A stretch of 30,569 nt of DNA from JBMOLC01 sp049324215 (GCA_049324215.1 JBMOLC010000042.1:1-30569), one strand, 5' to 3'; counted from the first letter of the stretch, positions 15,791 through 22,413 are shown. The notes: generated by a model not told the origin, from the letters alone. A program made the numbers and translations.

Positions 15791-16348
15791 ATGGTAGATA
15801 TGTTAAATAATTTTTGGTTTTGGATTTGCATATTTATGATTGGATTTATCCTTCTTTTCATCGGCAAATGGGGGCATCAGCATAACAGAAAGTATGGAAG
15901 GCAGTTGTTCCTTATTGGTACAGCATGGTGGTGTATTGTAGTAGCTATTCTGCCATTCACTAATCAACCTAGATTCTCTTTGTCCACTTATGTTACCTTT
16001 CCTATAGGAGCTTTACTATTATGCTTATCAGGCCTCCTTGAATATAAAGTTCACAAGATGGGAGCCAAAATAATTTGGAGACAGATACCTGTAGGTAAGA
16101 AGAGACTGATGACAACTGGTGTCTATGGAGTAGTAAGACATCCTACTTATCTAGGAAATATCCTGTACCCTCTTGGATTATCTATTATTCTAAAAGCCAC
16201 TTGGGCACTTCTATTCTGTGTATTCTTGGTTTTATTTCATATAGTATTAATTTTTAAAGAGGAGAAAGAACTTGAAACAGGGTTTGGCGAGGAATATAAA
16301 GAATACAAGAAGAAAGTTAGATGGAAATTAATTCCTTATTTGTTTTAA
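15791..16348 (+). CDS. ICMT/PEMT-family membrane methyltransferase, second copy
   Basis: A 185-residue membrane protein with about five helices. The family core is TTGVYGVVRHPTYLGNI (about 115-131), followed by EEKELETGFGEEYKEYKKKVR (about 155-175). It belongs to the same broad family as the gene at 13761 but differs in its N-terminal half (GKWGHQHNRKYGRQLF), so it is a diverged relative and not a recent duplicate. It is flanked by the half repeat unit on the left and a full unit on the right, as if carried as a module. The acceptor is unknown. Confidence 0.82.
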   Translation: MVDMLNNFWFWICIFMIGFILLFIGKWGHQHNRKYGRQLFLIGTAWWCIVVAILPFTNQPRFSLSTYVTFPIGALLLCLSGLLEYKVHKMGAKIIWRQIPVGKKRLMTTGVYGVVRHPTYLGNILYPLGLSIILKATWALLFCVFLVLFHIVLIFKEEKELETGFGEEYKEYKKKVRWKLIPYLF

Positions 16349-16355
16349 GATATAT

Positions 16356-16511
16356 GGCGGGATCCGGAACTCTGCATCAGCACTTTGCAAAGAGCTGGGT
16401 TGCCCTTCGGGTCATATAACAGCAGATAAAAGGCTTCGTTTCACTTCGCCCAAATTGCCTTCGGCAACTTCTTTTATCCACGAGACGTTATCTGAAATTC
16501 CGAACCCCGCC
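16356..16511. repeat. Inverted-repeat unit, copy 2 (156 bp) with attC-like apex
   Basis: The outer arms are GGCGGGATCCGGAA (16356-16369) and TTCCGAACCCCGCC (16498-16511). The inner CAGCACTTTGCAAAGAGCTG (16378-16397) differs from copy 1 by one base. At the apex ATAAC (16416-16420) faces GTTAT (16487-16491), and inside that GATAAAAG (16425-16432) pairs with CTTTTATC (16471-16478), enclosing smaller hairpins. Copy 1 lacks this apical insertion. Confidence 0.8.
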
Positions 16512-16566
16512 TTTGAGAAGAAAGATATTTTATAGGTCGAAAGTAATTAAAAATGGAGGTAACATT

Positions 16567-17172
16567 ATGGCAACAACAAAATTGGATCTAACAAAGGAAT
16601 ACAAGATGTATTACACAGCCAAGGCTACTCCTGAAATAGCCGAGTTTGCTGAAGCACCGTTTTTAACAATAGAAGGTAAAGGTGCTCCTCAAGGTGAGGA
16701 ATTTATGGCTAAATTGGGAGCTTTATATCCTCTTGCTTATGGAATTAAGATGCCAATGAAAAAAGAAGGAAAGGATTTTACAGTGGCAAAACTGGAAGGT
16801 TTATGGTGGGTAGAATCAGATAAACCCTTTAAGGAAGTTCCTCGTGAAGAGTGGCAATGGAAACTTCTTATTCGTATGCCAGAGTTTGTCACTTTAGAGA
16901 TTTTTGAAAAGGCAAAAAGTGAAGTTATAGAAAAGAAAGGTATAGAATTAGTAAACAAGGTTAAATTTGAAAAAATTAAGGAGGGTAAATGTATTCAAGT
17001 GCTTCATATAGGACCTTATTCTGCAGAAGCTGAATCGTGGAAAAAGATAATAAAATTAATGGAAGAGAAAAAATTAGTTGAAAACGGCCTTCATCATGAA
17101 ATTTATCTTTCTGACCCGAGAAAAACTCCACCGCAAAAAATGAAGACAATTTTGAGACAGCCGGTAAAATAA
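16567..17172 (+). CDS. GyrI-like domain protein
   Basis: A 201-residue soluble protein. The ATG at 16567 is preceded by GGAGGT with 6 bases of spacing, which decides this start over an upstream in-frame ATG at 16513 that lies in the repeat unit. The pattern FLTIEGKGAPQGEEFMAKLGALYPLAYG, the central EGLWWVE and the late CIQVLHIGPYSAE ... HHEIYLSDPRKTPP match GyrI-like/AraC effector-binding folds that bind small hydrophobic molecules. It stands alone with no DNA-binding domain, so it may be a drug-binding or hydrolase-type SBP-fold protein (the two motifs quoted here are longer than the exact conserved core). Confidence 0.8.
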   Translation: MATTKLDLTKEYKMYYTAKATPEIAEFAEAPFLTIEGKGAPQGEEFMAKLGALYPLAYGIKMPMKKEGKDFTVAKLEGLWWVESDKPFKEVPREEWQWKLLIRMPEFVTLEIFEKAKSEVIEKKGIELVNKVKFEKIKEGKCIQVLHIGPYSAEAESWKKIIKLMEEKKLVENGLHHEIYLSDPRKTPPQKMKTILRQPVK

Positions 17173-17197
17173 AATTAAAAATTAACTAGAAGACATT

Positions 17198-17595
17198 ATG
17201 GAAAACACAATTACAGCAAAAAGAAAGTTAACGGATACAATCGGCTGGGGTTTTATTCTTTGGCTGATTGGATTTGCTTTGGGAATGATATTATTCCTAT
17301 TTGTGCCGTTGAAATACATCGGCTTGCCGATACTCGCCATATTTATTCCGGCGCGATTTGTGTTTCCCACAAAAGATTTAAAAATTTAGGCGCGCCGATT
17401 TCATATTATTTTATTGTTGCGGCAGTTTGGTTGATTCTCGCGCCTGTTTTAGATTACGTCATTATCGTCAAAGGATTTAATTCTCAAAATTATTATGATT
17501 TTGAGGTGATGATTTATTATGCTGTTACTTTTTTGATCCCGTTGGCGATTGGTTATAAATATGGACAGAAAGGCACAATACAATCAAATTCTTAA
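17198..17595 (+). pseudogene. Small membrane protein with one frameshift
   Basis: Frame one (ATG 17198) gives MENTITAKRKLTDTIGWGFI and two helices and stops at 17389. Frame two continues as KNLGAPISYYFIVAAVWLIL and two more helices to a stop at 17595. The switch falls at the five-A run near 17380-17385 and the joined product is about 131 residues with four helices. No family is recognised. Its end overlaps the start of the AlkD-like gene by 35 bases. Confidence 0.5.
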
Positions 17596-18247
17596 AACTT
17601 TAAAATCCTACGCAAACAAGAAAAATGTTGCGGGGATGGCCAGGTTTGGCATAAAAGGGAAAAATGTTTTAGGCGGGCCGAATTTGCCGACGCTCAGAAA
17701 AATGGCCAAAGAGATCGGAAAAAATCACGAGCTGGCTTTGCGGCTTTGGGATTCAGAGATTCATGAAGCAAGAATTTTAGCCGGGATGATTGCTGAGCCG
17801 GATAAAGCGACCGAACAACAGCTTGAAAGCTGGGTCAAAGAGTTTGATTCTTGGGATGTGTGCGATCAAGTGTGCAGCAATTTTTTTGATAAAACAAAAT
17901 TCGCTTATACTAAAGCTGAGGAATGGAGCAAAAGAAAAGAGGAATTTATCAAACGAGCTGGTCTTGTTTTGATGGCGTGTTTGGCGGTGCACGATAAAAT
18001 GGCAGAGGATAAAAAATTTATCGCATTTCTAAAAAATATAAAAAGAGAATCTGTTGATGAGAGAAATTTTGTCAGAAAAGCGGTTAATTGGGCGCTCCGA
18101 CAGATTGGCAAGAGGAATATTGTTTTGAATGAACTGACAATAAAATTGGCGGAAGAAATTTTAAGAATTAATTCTAAAAGCGCGAAATGGATAGCTGGCG
18201 ACGCGCTAAGAGAACTGAAAAGCGAGGCAGTGCAAAATAAATTTTAA
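17561..18247 (+). CDS. DNA alkylation repair protein, AlkD-like HEAT-repeat glycosylase
   Basis: A 228-residue protein. The all-helical HEAT-repeat pattern with QLESWVKEFDSWDVCDQVC (about 87-105), FIKRAGLVLMACLAVHDK and VRKAVNWALRQIGKRN (about 166-181) matches the PF08713 family, which removes alkylated bases without base flipping. The family's catalytic Asp and aromatic residues fit DSWDVCD. The ATG at 17561 is chosen over a TTG four codons upstream. It overlaps the preceding frameshifted membrane gene by 35 bases. A role in alkylation repair is well supported by family. Confidence 0.88.
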   Translation: MDRKAQYNQILKTLKSYANKKNVAGMARFGIKGKNVLGGPNLPTLRKMAKEIGKNHELALRLWDSEIHEARILAGMIAEPDKATEQQLESWVKEFDSWDVCDQVCSNFFDKTKFAYTKAEEWSKRKEEFIKRAGLVLMACLAVHDKMAEDKKFIAFLKNIKRESVDERNFVRKAVNWALRQIGKRNIVLNELTIKLAEEILRINSKSAKWIAGDALRELKSEAVQNKF

Positions 18248-18301
18248 GACATCCTGTTTAAATGTCCCGCCGCCGTCCGAAAAAATCACTGGGGGTGGGA
18301 A

Positions 18302-18482
18302 AGCGTTTCCGCAATTCCTGCCAAAGCAGGAAGGCAAAACAGAAAAATTTTCGTTTCCTTAATTGAAAAAATTTTGGGGGGCGTGCCATTAAAAAATGTT
18401 AAGAAAATTTTTCTGTTTTGCTCGCCGTCCCCGAAGGAGAAACTTCGTTTCCCTACGGGGCAGGCACGCGAGCGGAAACGCT
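18302..18482. repeat. Nested inverted repeats (181 bp)
   Basis: Outer arms AGCGTTTCCGC (18302-18312) and GCGGAAACGCT (18472-18482) are perfect, as are inner 19-base arms at 18334-18352 and 18403-18421 (left arm GCAAAACAGAAAAATTTTC). Smaller hairpins lie between them: TTCCTGC/GCAGGAA (18315-18332) and, on the right, CCCC/GGGG around GAAG/CTTC. The region 18248-18576 has no convincing gene; this structure is its main content. Confidence 0.7.
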
Positions 18483-18576
18483 GGGCGGGTCAATCGGCAA
18501 AATCCTCTGGATTTTGCTCAAAGAAAGTTCTGACATCGTCCAGCAAACACCACCCCCCTTCATCAGCTCTTCTGCA

Positions 18577-18913
18577 CAAAAGATTATCCTAAGTATCCTT
18601 TACCTTGCCGAGGGGGCTAAGCATAAAAATTCGCGCTATCTATCACTAGGTAGATAGCTCAAAATTCCGAGTGAGAATCCAGTGTCGTGCAGACCAAAAC
18701 CGAAGATCTCTTGAAAACTTTTGGCAAAAAATCACAAAGATTCCACGGAAACAGTTTTACCCCACCTATAAGGACCCAAGAACAATAGGCAAGAAAACCA
18801 ATAAAAAGGATTATAGAGGTGTTTGTACCGTTTATTACTTTGATACATCGATACAGCTAGAGCTAGAGCTTTTGGCTAATTCCGTGGTAAAATATGCGAT
18901 AGCGGGCCGTTAG
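18577..18913 (+). pseudogene. Remnant of an HTH/LAGLIDADG-like protein common in Patescibacteria
   Basis: Two pieces in different frames. The first gives QKIILSILYLAEGAKHKN, the second RIQCRADQNRRSLENFWQKI, then RKQFYPTYKDPRTIGKK and DYRGVCTVYYFDTSIQLELE. From memory these are the start and end of the C-terminal domain of a helix-turn-helix protein with a homing-endonuclease-like fold (YLAEGAKK, FWxxITKIPxxQFY, GVCxxYYFDT). About 25-30 residues between the pieces and the whole N-terminal part are missing. The join lies near a short hairpin, GCTATCTA/TAGATAGC (18635-18658). The end of the frame runs into tRNA-Ala. Confidence 0.6.
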
Positions 18914-18977
18914 CTCAGTTGGCTAGAGCGTCGCAATGGCATTGCGAAGGCCGCGGGTTCAACTCCCGCACGGTCCA
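18904..18977 (+). tRNA. tRNA-Ala(GGC)
   Basis: Acceptor GGGCCGT/ACGGTCC (with one G-T pair), D arm GCTC...GAGC, anticodon stem TCGCA/TGCGA with loop ATGGCAT (anticodon GGC), T arm GCGGG/CCCGC around TTCAACT, discriminator A at 18977. CCA is not encoded, unlike in tRNA-Val. It shares GTTAGCTCAGTTGGCTAGAG and the next three bases (CGT) exactly with tRNA-Val, in the same direction. It marks the right border of the A+T-rich island. Confidence 0.95.
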
Positions 18978-18985
18978 CAAATCCC

Positions 18986-19013
18986 TTGACAAGATATTTT
19001 TAAAATCTATACT
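18986..19013 (+). promoter_or_regulatory. Sigma70-type promoter of the SAM riboswitch
   Basis: A perfect TTGACA (18986-18991), a 16-base spacer and TATACT (19008-19013). Transcription should start at about 19020, about 11 bases before the aptamer. Confidence 0.75.
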
Positions 19014-19030
19014 TAAATTACTTGATGGAT

Positions 19031-19131
19031 ATATCAAGAGTGCGGCGAGGGAACTAGCCCTTTGACCCGCCGGCAACCCTAGGAAAATCCGCCTAGAAGG
19101 TGCCAATTCTAGCCCGAAAGGGGAAAGATAT
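19031..19131 (+). ncRNA. SAM-I riboswitch (S-box) overlapping the metK start codon
   Basis: The conserved S-box core is present in order: ATATCAAGAG (P1 5' strand 19031-19035), GCGG/CCGC of P2 (19042-19045, 19067-19070) enclosing GAGGGAACTAGCCC, then CCGGCAACC, P3 CTAGG/CCTAG (19079-19083, 19092-19096), GGTGCCAATTC (19099-19109), P4 CCC/GGG with a GAAA tetraloop (19113-19122), and AAAGATAT with the P1 3' strand GATAT (19127-19131). The first two bases of the AUG (19130-19132) are the last two bases of P1 and the likely ribosome binding site AAAGGGG is in P4. So SAM binding could block translation directly, with no separate expression platform. Family knowledge: SAM-I RNAs turn off methionine and SAM genes when SAM is high. 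Confidence 0.88.
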
Positions 19132-19530
19132 GGGTGATTTTTTATTGCACAATAACTCCTATACGATTGAATCGGTAACTTCCGGCCACCCCGATAAAAT
19201 CTGTGACCAGGTATCGGATGCCATACTCGATGCGTGTTTAAGGACCGACCCAAAAGTCGGGTTGCGGTTGAAACCTTCGGTTCCCACGGTCTTTTTGTCA
19301 TCGGCGGAGAAGTAACAACTCTGGCGTCTTTTAATGCCGAAAAAATTGCCAGAAAAATCTATCGAGATATCGGTTACAAAGATAAACCCAAGGTGGTCAC
19401 AAACATCATTAAACAATCACCGGACATTGCCCAGGGAGTAAATACAGGAGGAGCAAAACCGATTTATTTCCAAACCGCAGCCTACGGCCACTTTGGCAAA
19501 GACAATCTTCCGTGGGAGAAACTAGATTAA
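19130..19530 (+). pseudogene. metK: metK relic with internal deletion and frameshift
   Basis: The first frame reads MGDFLLHNNSYTIESVTSGH and PDKICDQVSDAILDACLRTD, the N-terminus of S-adenosylmethionine synthetase. At the four-A run 19252-19255 one base seems lost; one frame over it continues as SRVAVETFGSHGLFVIGGEV ... QSPDIAQGVNTGGA. It then jumps directly to KPIYFQTAAYGHFGKDNLPW and EKLD, the normal C-terminus. About 225 residues between the two blocks are missing, including GAGDQG and most of the active site, so no enzyme activity is possible. The ends are well kept, which suggests a recent event or an assembly gap. thrS starts 43 bases after its stop. Confidence 0.85.
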
Positions 19531-19573
19531 TGACTCTTTGCAGGCTAAGTTCCAATGCGTTACAATCAAATCA

Positions 19574-21313
19574 ATGGCCAATTTGGATAATTTAAGGCAT
19601 TCAACTTCTCACCTCTTAGCGGCGGCGGTAACTAACCTTTGGCCAAAAGCAAAACCCACCCTGGGTCCTCCGATTGCGGATGGTTTTTATTATGATTTTG
19701 CTGACCTGACTATTTCTGATACAGATCTTGCCAAAATCGAAAAGAAGATGGGGGAAATTGTCAAGAGCTGGGAGGGTTTTGAAAGAATTGAAGTTAACGC
19801 TAGCGAAGCCAAGAAAATTTTTAAGGACAACCCTTACAAAATCGAATTGATCGCAGAATTCGCAAAGGCCAAAGAAAAAATTACTTTATACGAATCCGGG
19901 AAATTTTTGGATCTGTGCCGGGGAGGACATGTGGCAAAACCAAAAGAGGAAATTAAATATTTTAAACTTCTTTCGCTGGCTGGAGCTTACTGGCGGGGGA
20001 GTGAGAAAAACCCGATGCTGACCAGAATTTACGGTACCGTTTTTCCAACCCAAAAAGAGCTTAATAAGTACCTCTGGAAACTTGAGGAGGCTAGAAAAAG
20101 AGACCACAAAAGGATAGGCCGTGAGCTTGGGCTTTTTATCATTCCCGAGGAAGTTGGGCCGGGACTTTTAATCTGGACGCCCAAGGGTGCAACTATCAGG
20201 CGCGAGATTGAAAAGTTTGTTGTGGAAGAACAGGTGAAACGCGGCTACCAACACGTTTACTCCCCGCACATCGGCAAGAAATCCCTCTGGGTTACCTCGG
20301 GCCATTGGGACTTATATCGGGACAAAATGTACAAACCGATGAAAATCGATAAAGAGGACTACCTGGTTAAACCCATGAATTGTCCGATGCATATGATGGT
20401 TTATAAAAGTGAGTTAAGAAGCTATCGCGATTTACCCATCCGGATTGCCGAAAACGCAACCGTTTATCGCTACGAACAGACCGGGGAGCTTACCGGTATG
20501 GTTAGAGTGCGCTACATTACCCAAGACGACTCACACATCTTCTGTCGCGAGGACCAGGTCATTGATGAATTTATCGGGGTGCTTGACTACACAATCTATC
20601 TGCTTACGGTTTTTGGCATCAAGGATTATTATTTTCGACTTTCGCTGCGGGACCCTAAAAATAAAGACAAATACCTTGGCAGCGACAGAGTCTGGAATGA
20701 GGCCGAGGCCAAGATTGAATCAGCCGTCAAAAAACTGGCACTTGACTACAAAAAGGTTGAAGGAGAAGCGGCTTTTTATGGACCCAAACTTGACGTCATG
20801 GTTCAAGACGCTCTAGGGCGGGAGTGGCAGTGTGGCACTATCCAGGTTGATTTCATGCTGCCGGAAAGATTTGATTTAGAGTACATCGCCAAAGACGGCA
20901 AACCCAGGCGTCCGGCCCTAATTCATCGCGCCCCCCTCGGCTCTCTCGAGAGGTGGGTGGGGCTTTTAATCGAACACTATGCGGGTAATTTTCCCGTCTG
21001 GCTTTCCCCCGTTCAGGTTAAGGTCTTACCCATAACCGCAAGAAATCTCGCTTCTACTCAAAAGGTGACCGAAAAGCTCACAAAAGAGGGAATCCGAGTG
21101 GAGCTAGATGCTAGAAACGAAACCCTACAGGCAAAAATCAGGGATGCCCAAAGTCAAAAAATTCCCTATATGCTCATTGTTGGCGATAAAGAAGAGAAAG
21201 AGGGGGTTGTCGCAGTGAGGCTGAGAAGCGGTGTGGATTTGGGAGGGGTAAAGATAGAAGACTTTAGCGCCAGGATTAAAGAAAAAATCGCAAACAAAAG
21301 TTTGGATTTGTAG
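19574..21313 (+). CDS. thrS: Threonyl-tRNA synthetase without TGS domain
   Basis: A 579-residue class II synthetase that charges tRNA-Thr. The start ATG at 19574 gives MANLDNLRHSTSHLLAAAV, so the protein begins in the editing (N2) domain with HSTSH and, later, CRGGH as its metal/nucleophile sites; the N-terminal TGS domain (about 60 residues) is missing. An upstream in-frame start at 19538 would add 12 unlike residues. The catalytic core has NCPMHM (zinc-binding Cys), YRYEQTGELTGMVRVR (motif 2), DDSHIFC and HRAPLGSLERW (motif 3). The anticodon-binding domain closes the protein. It is 43 bases from the metK relic and could be co-transcribed from the SAM riboswitch promoter, as no separate promoter was found. 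Confidence 0.93.
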   Translation: MANLDNLRHSTSHLLAAAVTNLWPKAKPTLGPPIADGFYYDFADLTISDTDLAKIEKKMGEIVKSWEGFERIEVNASEAKKIFKDNPYKIELIAEFAKAKEKITLYESGKFLDLCRGGHVAKPKEEIKYFKLLSLAGAYWRGSEKNPMLTRIYGTVFPTQKELNKYLWKLEEARKRDHKRIGRELGLFIIPEEVGPGLLIWTPKGATIRREIEKFVVEEQVKRGYQHVYSPHIGKKSLWVTSGHWDLYRDKMYKPMKIDKEDYLVKPMNCPMHMMVYKSELRSYRDLPIRIAENATVYRYEQTGELTGMVRVRYITQDDSHIFCREDQVIDEFIGVLDYTIYLLTVFGIKDYYFRLSLRDPKNKDKYLGSDRVWNEAEAKIESAVKKLALDYKKVEGEAAFYGPKLDVMVQDALGREWQCGTIQVDFMLPERFDLEYIAKDGKPRRPALIHRAPLGSLERWVGLLIEHYAGNFPVWLSPVQVKVLPITARNLASTQKVTEKLTKEGIRVELDARNETLQAKIRDAQSQKIPYMLIVGDKEEKEGVVAVRLRSGVDLGGVKIEDFSARIKEKIANKSLDL

Positions 21314-21336
21314 ATTCACTTCAGGCATGTTAAAAT
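21308..21336 (+). promoter_or_regulatory. Promoter of the infC-rpmI-rplT-pheST run
   Basis: TTGTAG (21308-21313), a 17-base spacer and TAAAAT (21331-21336). The -35 box overlaps the thrS stop codon. Transcription would begin at about 21343, only about 7 bases before the TTG start of infC. Confidence 0.55.
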
Positions 21337-21349
21337 TTCTTAAATCAAG

Positions 21350-21892
21350 TTGAAAACGGGTCTACCAAATTTTCGGATCAACGAAGCCATCCGTACCCCC
21401 CAGGTCAGAGTCATCGACGCAAGCGGTAAACAGTTGGGAATTTTAGCGCGGGAGAAGGCTTTGGAGGAGGCAAAGAAGGTAAATCTGGCTTTAATCGAAA
21501 TTGCACCGAATGCCAACCCGCCCGTGGCCAAAATTATCGACCTGGGAAAGTTTAAGTATCAAGAAGAAAAAAAGCTTAAAAGCCAAAAGAAATCTAAAGG
21601 CGGAGAGGTCAAAGAAATCAGATTCTCGCCTTTTATCGCCGAAAACGATTATAACTTTAGATTAGGAAGGGTCAAGGAGTTTTTAGCCGAGAAAAATAAG
21701 GTCAGGCTAGTTGTCGTTTTCAAAAGCTCGCAGATGCGCAGCAAACCCTTCGGTTATAAACTTTTGGAAAAGATTGTCAAAGAAATGGACGAGAATATAA
21801 ATGTCGACATGGAACCCAAGTTTCTGGGAAGAAATCTGATGATGATAATTTCGCCCGTTTCCGGAAAGAAAAATGCCGAAACAAAAAAGTAG
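21350..21892 (+). CDS. infC: Translation initiation factor IF-3
   Basis: A 180-residue protein that prevents early joining of ribosomal subunits and checks start codons. The N-terminal domain runs from NFRINEAIRTPQVRVID through PPVAKIIDLGKFKYQ; the C-terminal domain contains KEIRFSPFIAENDYNFR and LVVVFKSSQMRSKPFG. The start is TTG at 21350; rare starts are usual for this gene and in other bacteria allow it to limit its own translation. It lacks a clear ribosome binding site. Its end overlaps rpmI by 20 bases, so the two are coupled. Confidence 0.93.
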   Translation: MKTGLPNFRINEAIRTPQVRVIDASGKQLGILAREKALEEAKKVNLALIEIAPNANPPVAKIIDLGKFKYQEEKKLKSQKKSKGGEVKEIRFSPFIAENDYNFRLGRVKEFLAEKNKVRLVVVFKSSQMRSKPFGYKLLEKIVKEMDENINVDMEPKFLGRNLMMIISPVSGKKNAETKK

Positions 21893-22073
21893 AAAATCAC
21901 TTTTAAGAAGGTTTAGAATTACCAAGCGCGGCAAGGTTTTAAGGCGCCAGGCATTTAGGCGTCATTTGAAAGCCGCCAAAAGCGCCAAGAGGCTAAAAAG
22001 TCTCAAGAGGGTGAAAGAGCTTAAAGGACACTTTGCCAAAAAAATAAGAAAGGTGGTTGGAAAAGGTGGCTAG
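21873..22073 (+). CDS. rpmI: Ribosomal protein bL35
   Basis: A 66-residue, strongly basic large-subunit protein, MPKQKSRKSLLRRFRITKRG and then KVLRRQAFRRHLKAAKSAKR. The length and the KSxxxRFxxTxxGK pattern fit bL35. It overlaps infC on the left by 20 bases and rplT on the right by 8, the classic infC-rpmI-rplT order. Confidence 0.92.
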   Translation: MPKQKSRKSLLRRFRITKRGKVLRRQAFRRHLKAAKSAKRLKSLKRVKELKGHFAKKIRKVVGKGG

Positions 22074-22404
22074 AGTTAAATCACTGGCAGCAAGAAAACA
22101 TCGGAAACTCCTGAGACTTGCAAGGGGTTTTCGGCAGGCAAGGAGAAAGCGTGCAAGGCTAGCCCAAGAGGCCCTGCTTCACGCGGGTGAGTACGCTTTT
22201 CGGGGAAGAAAATTAAGGAAGAGAGATTTGAGAGCCTTATGGATAGTAAGGCTCAATGCGGCAGTTAGGGCAGAGGGTTTATCCTACTGCAGGTTCATTG
22301 CCGGACTCAAAAAGGCAAAAATTGAGCTGGATAGAAAAATCTTAGCCGATATCGCCGTTTCCGATCCGGCTACTTTCAAAGAAATACTCTCTCAAGTAAA
22401 ATAA
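22066..22404 (+). CDS. rplT: Ribosomal protein bL20
   Basis: A 112-residue basic protein of the large subunit, needed early in 50S assembly. The start is taken as GTG 22066, giving MARVKSLAARKHRKLLRLAR, which agrees with the MARVKR start of the family; a TTG three codons upstream is less likely. The later part, YAFRGRKLRKRDLRALWIVR and LNAAVR, is typical. In several bacteria bL20 represses its own operon by binding the leader; no such leader is visible here since the infC leader is only a few bases long. Confidence 0.92.
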   Translation: MARVKSLAARKHRKLLRLARGFRQARRKRARLAQEALLHAGEYAFRGRKLRKRDLRALWIVRLNAAVRAEGLSYCRFIAGLKKAKIELDRKILADIAVSDPATFKEILSQVK

Positions 22405-22413
22405 GTTATCTTC

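Noticed and set aside
11427..16511. A true integron cassette array
   Set aside because: No integron integrase is visible, the repeats are too few, conserved sequence extends past the apex on both sides, and several genes lie between copies 1 and 2. Kept only as an attC-like resemblance.
18915..19301. Minus-strand open frame with NLSIDFK and TVRELNPRP next to tRNA-Ala, like a recombinase tail
   Set aside because: The RELNPRP part is simply the antisense of the tRNA, and the stretch before it is the TTGACA/TATACT promoter and riboswitch leader. Only six residues (LSIDFK) match the recombinase at tRNA-Val, and nothing else of a recombinase follows.
20445..20816. 123-residue plus-strand frame within thrS
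   Set aside because: Shadow in another frame of an intact, highly conserved synthetase.
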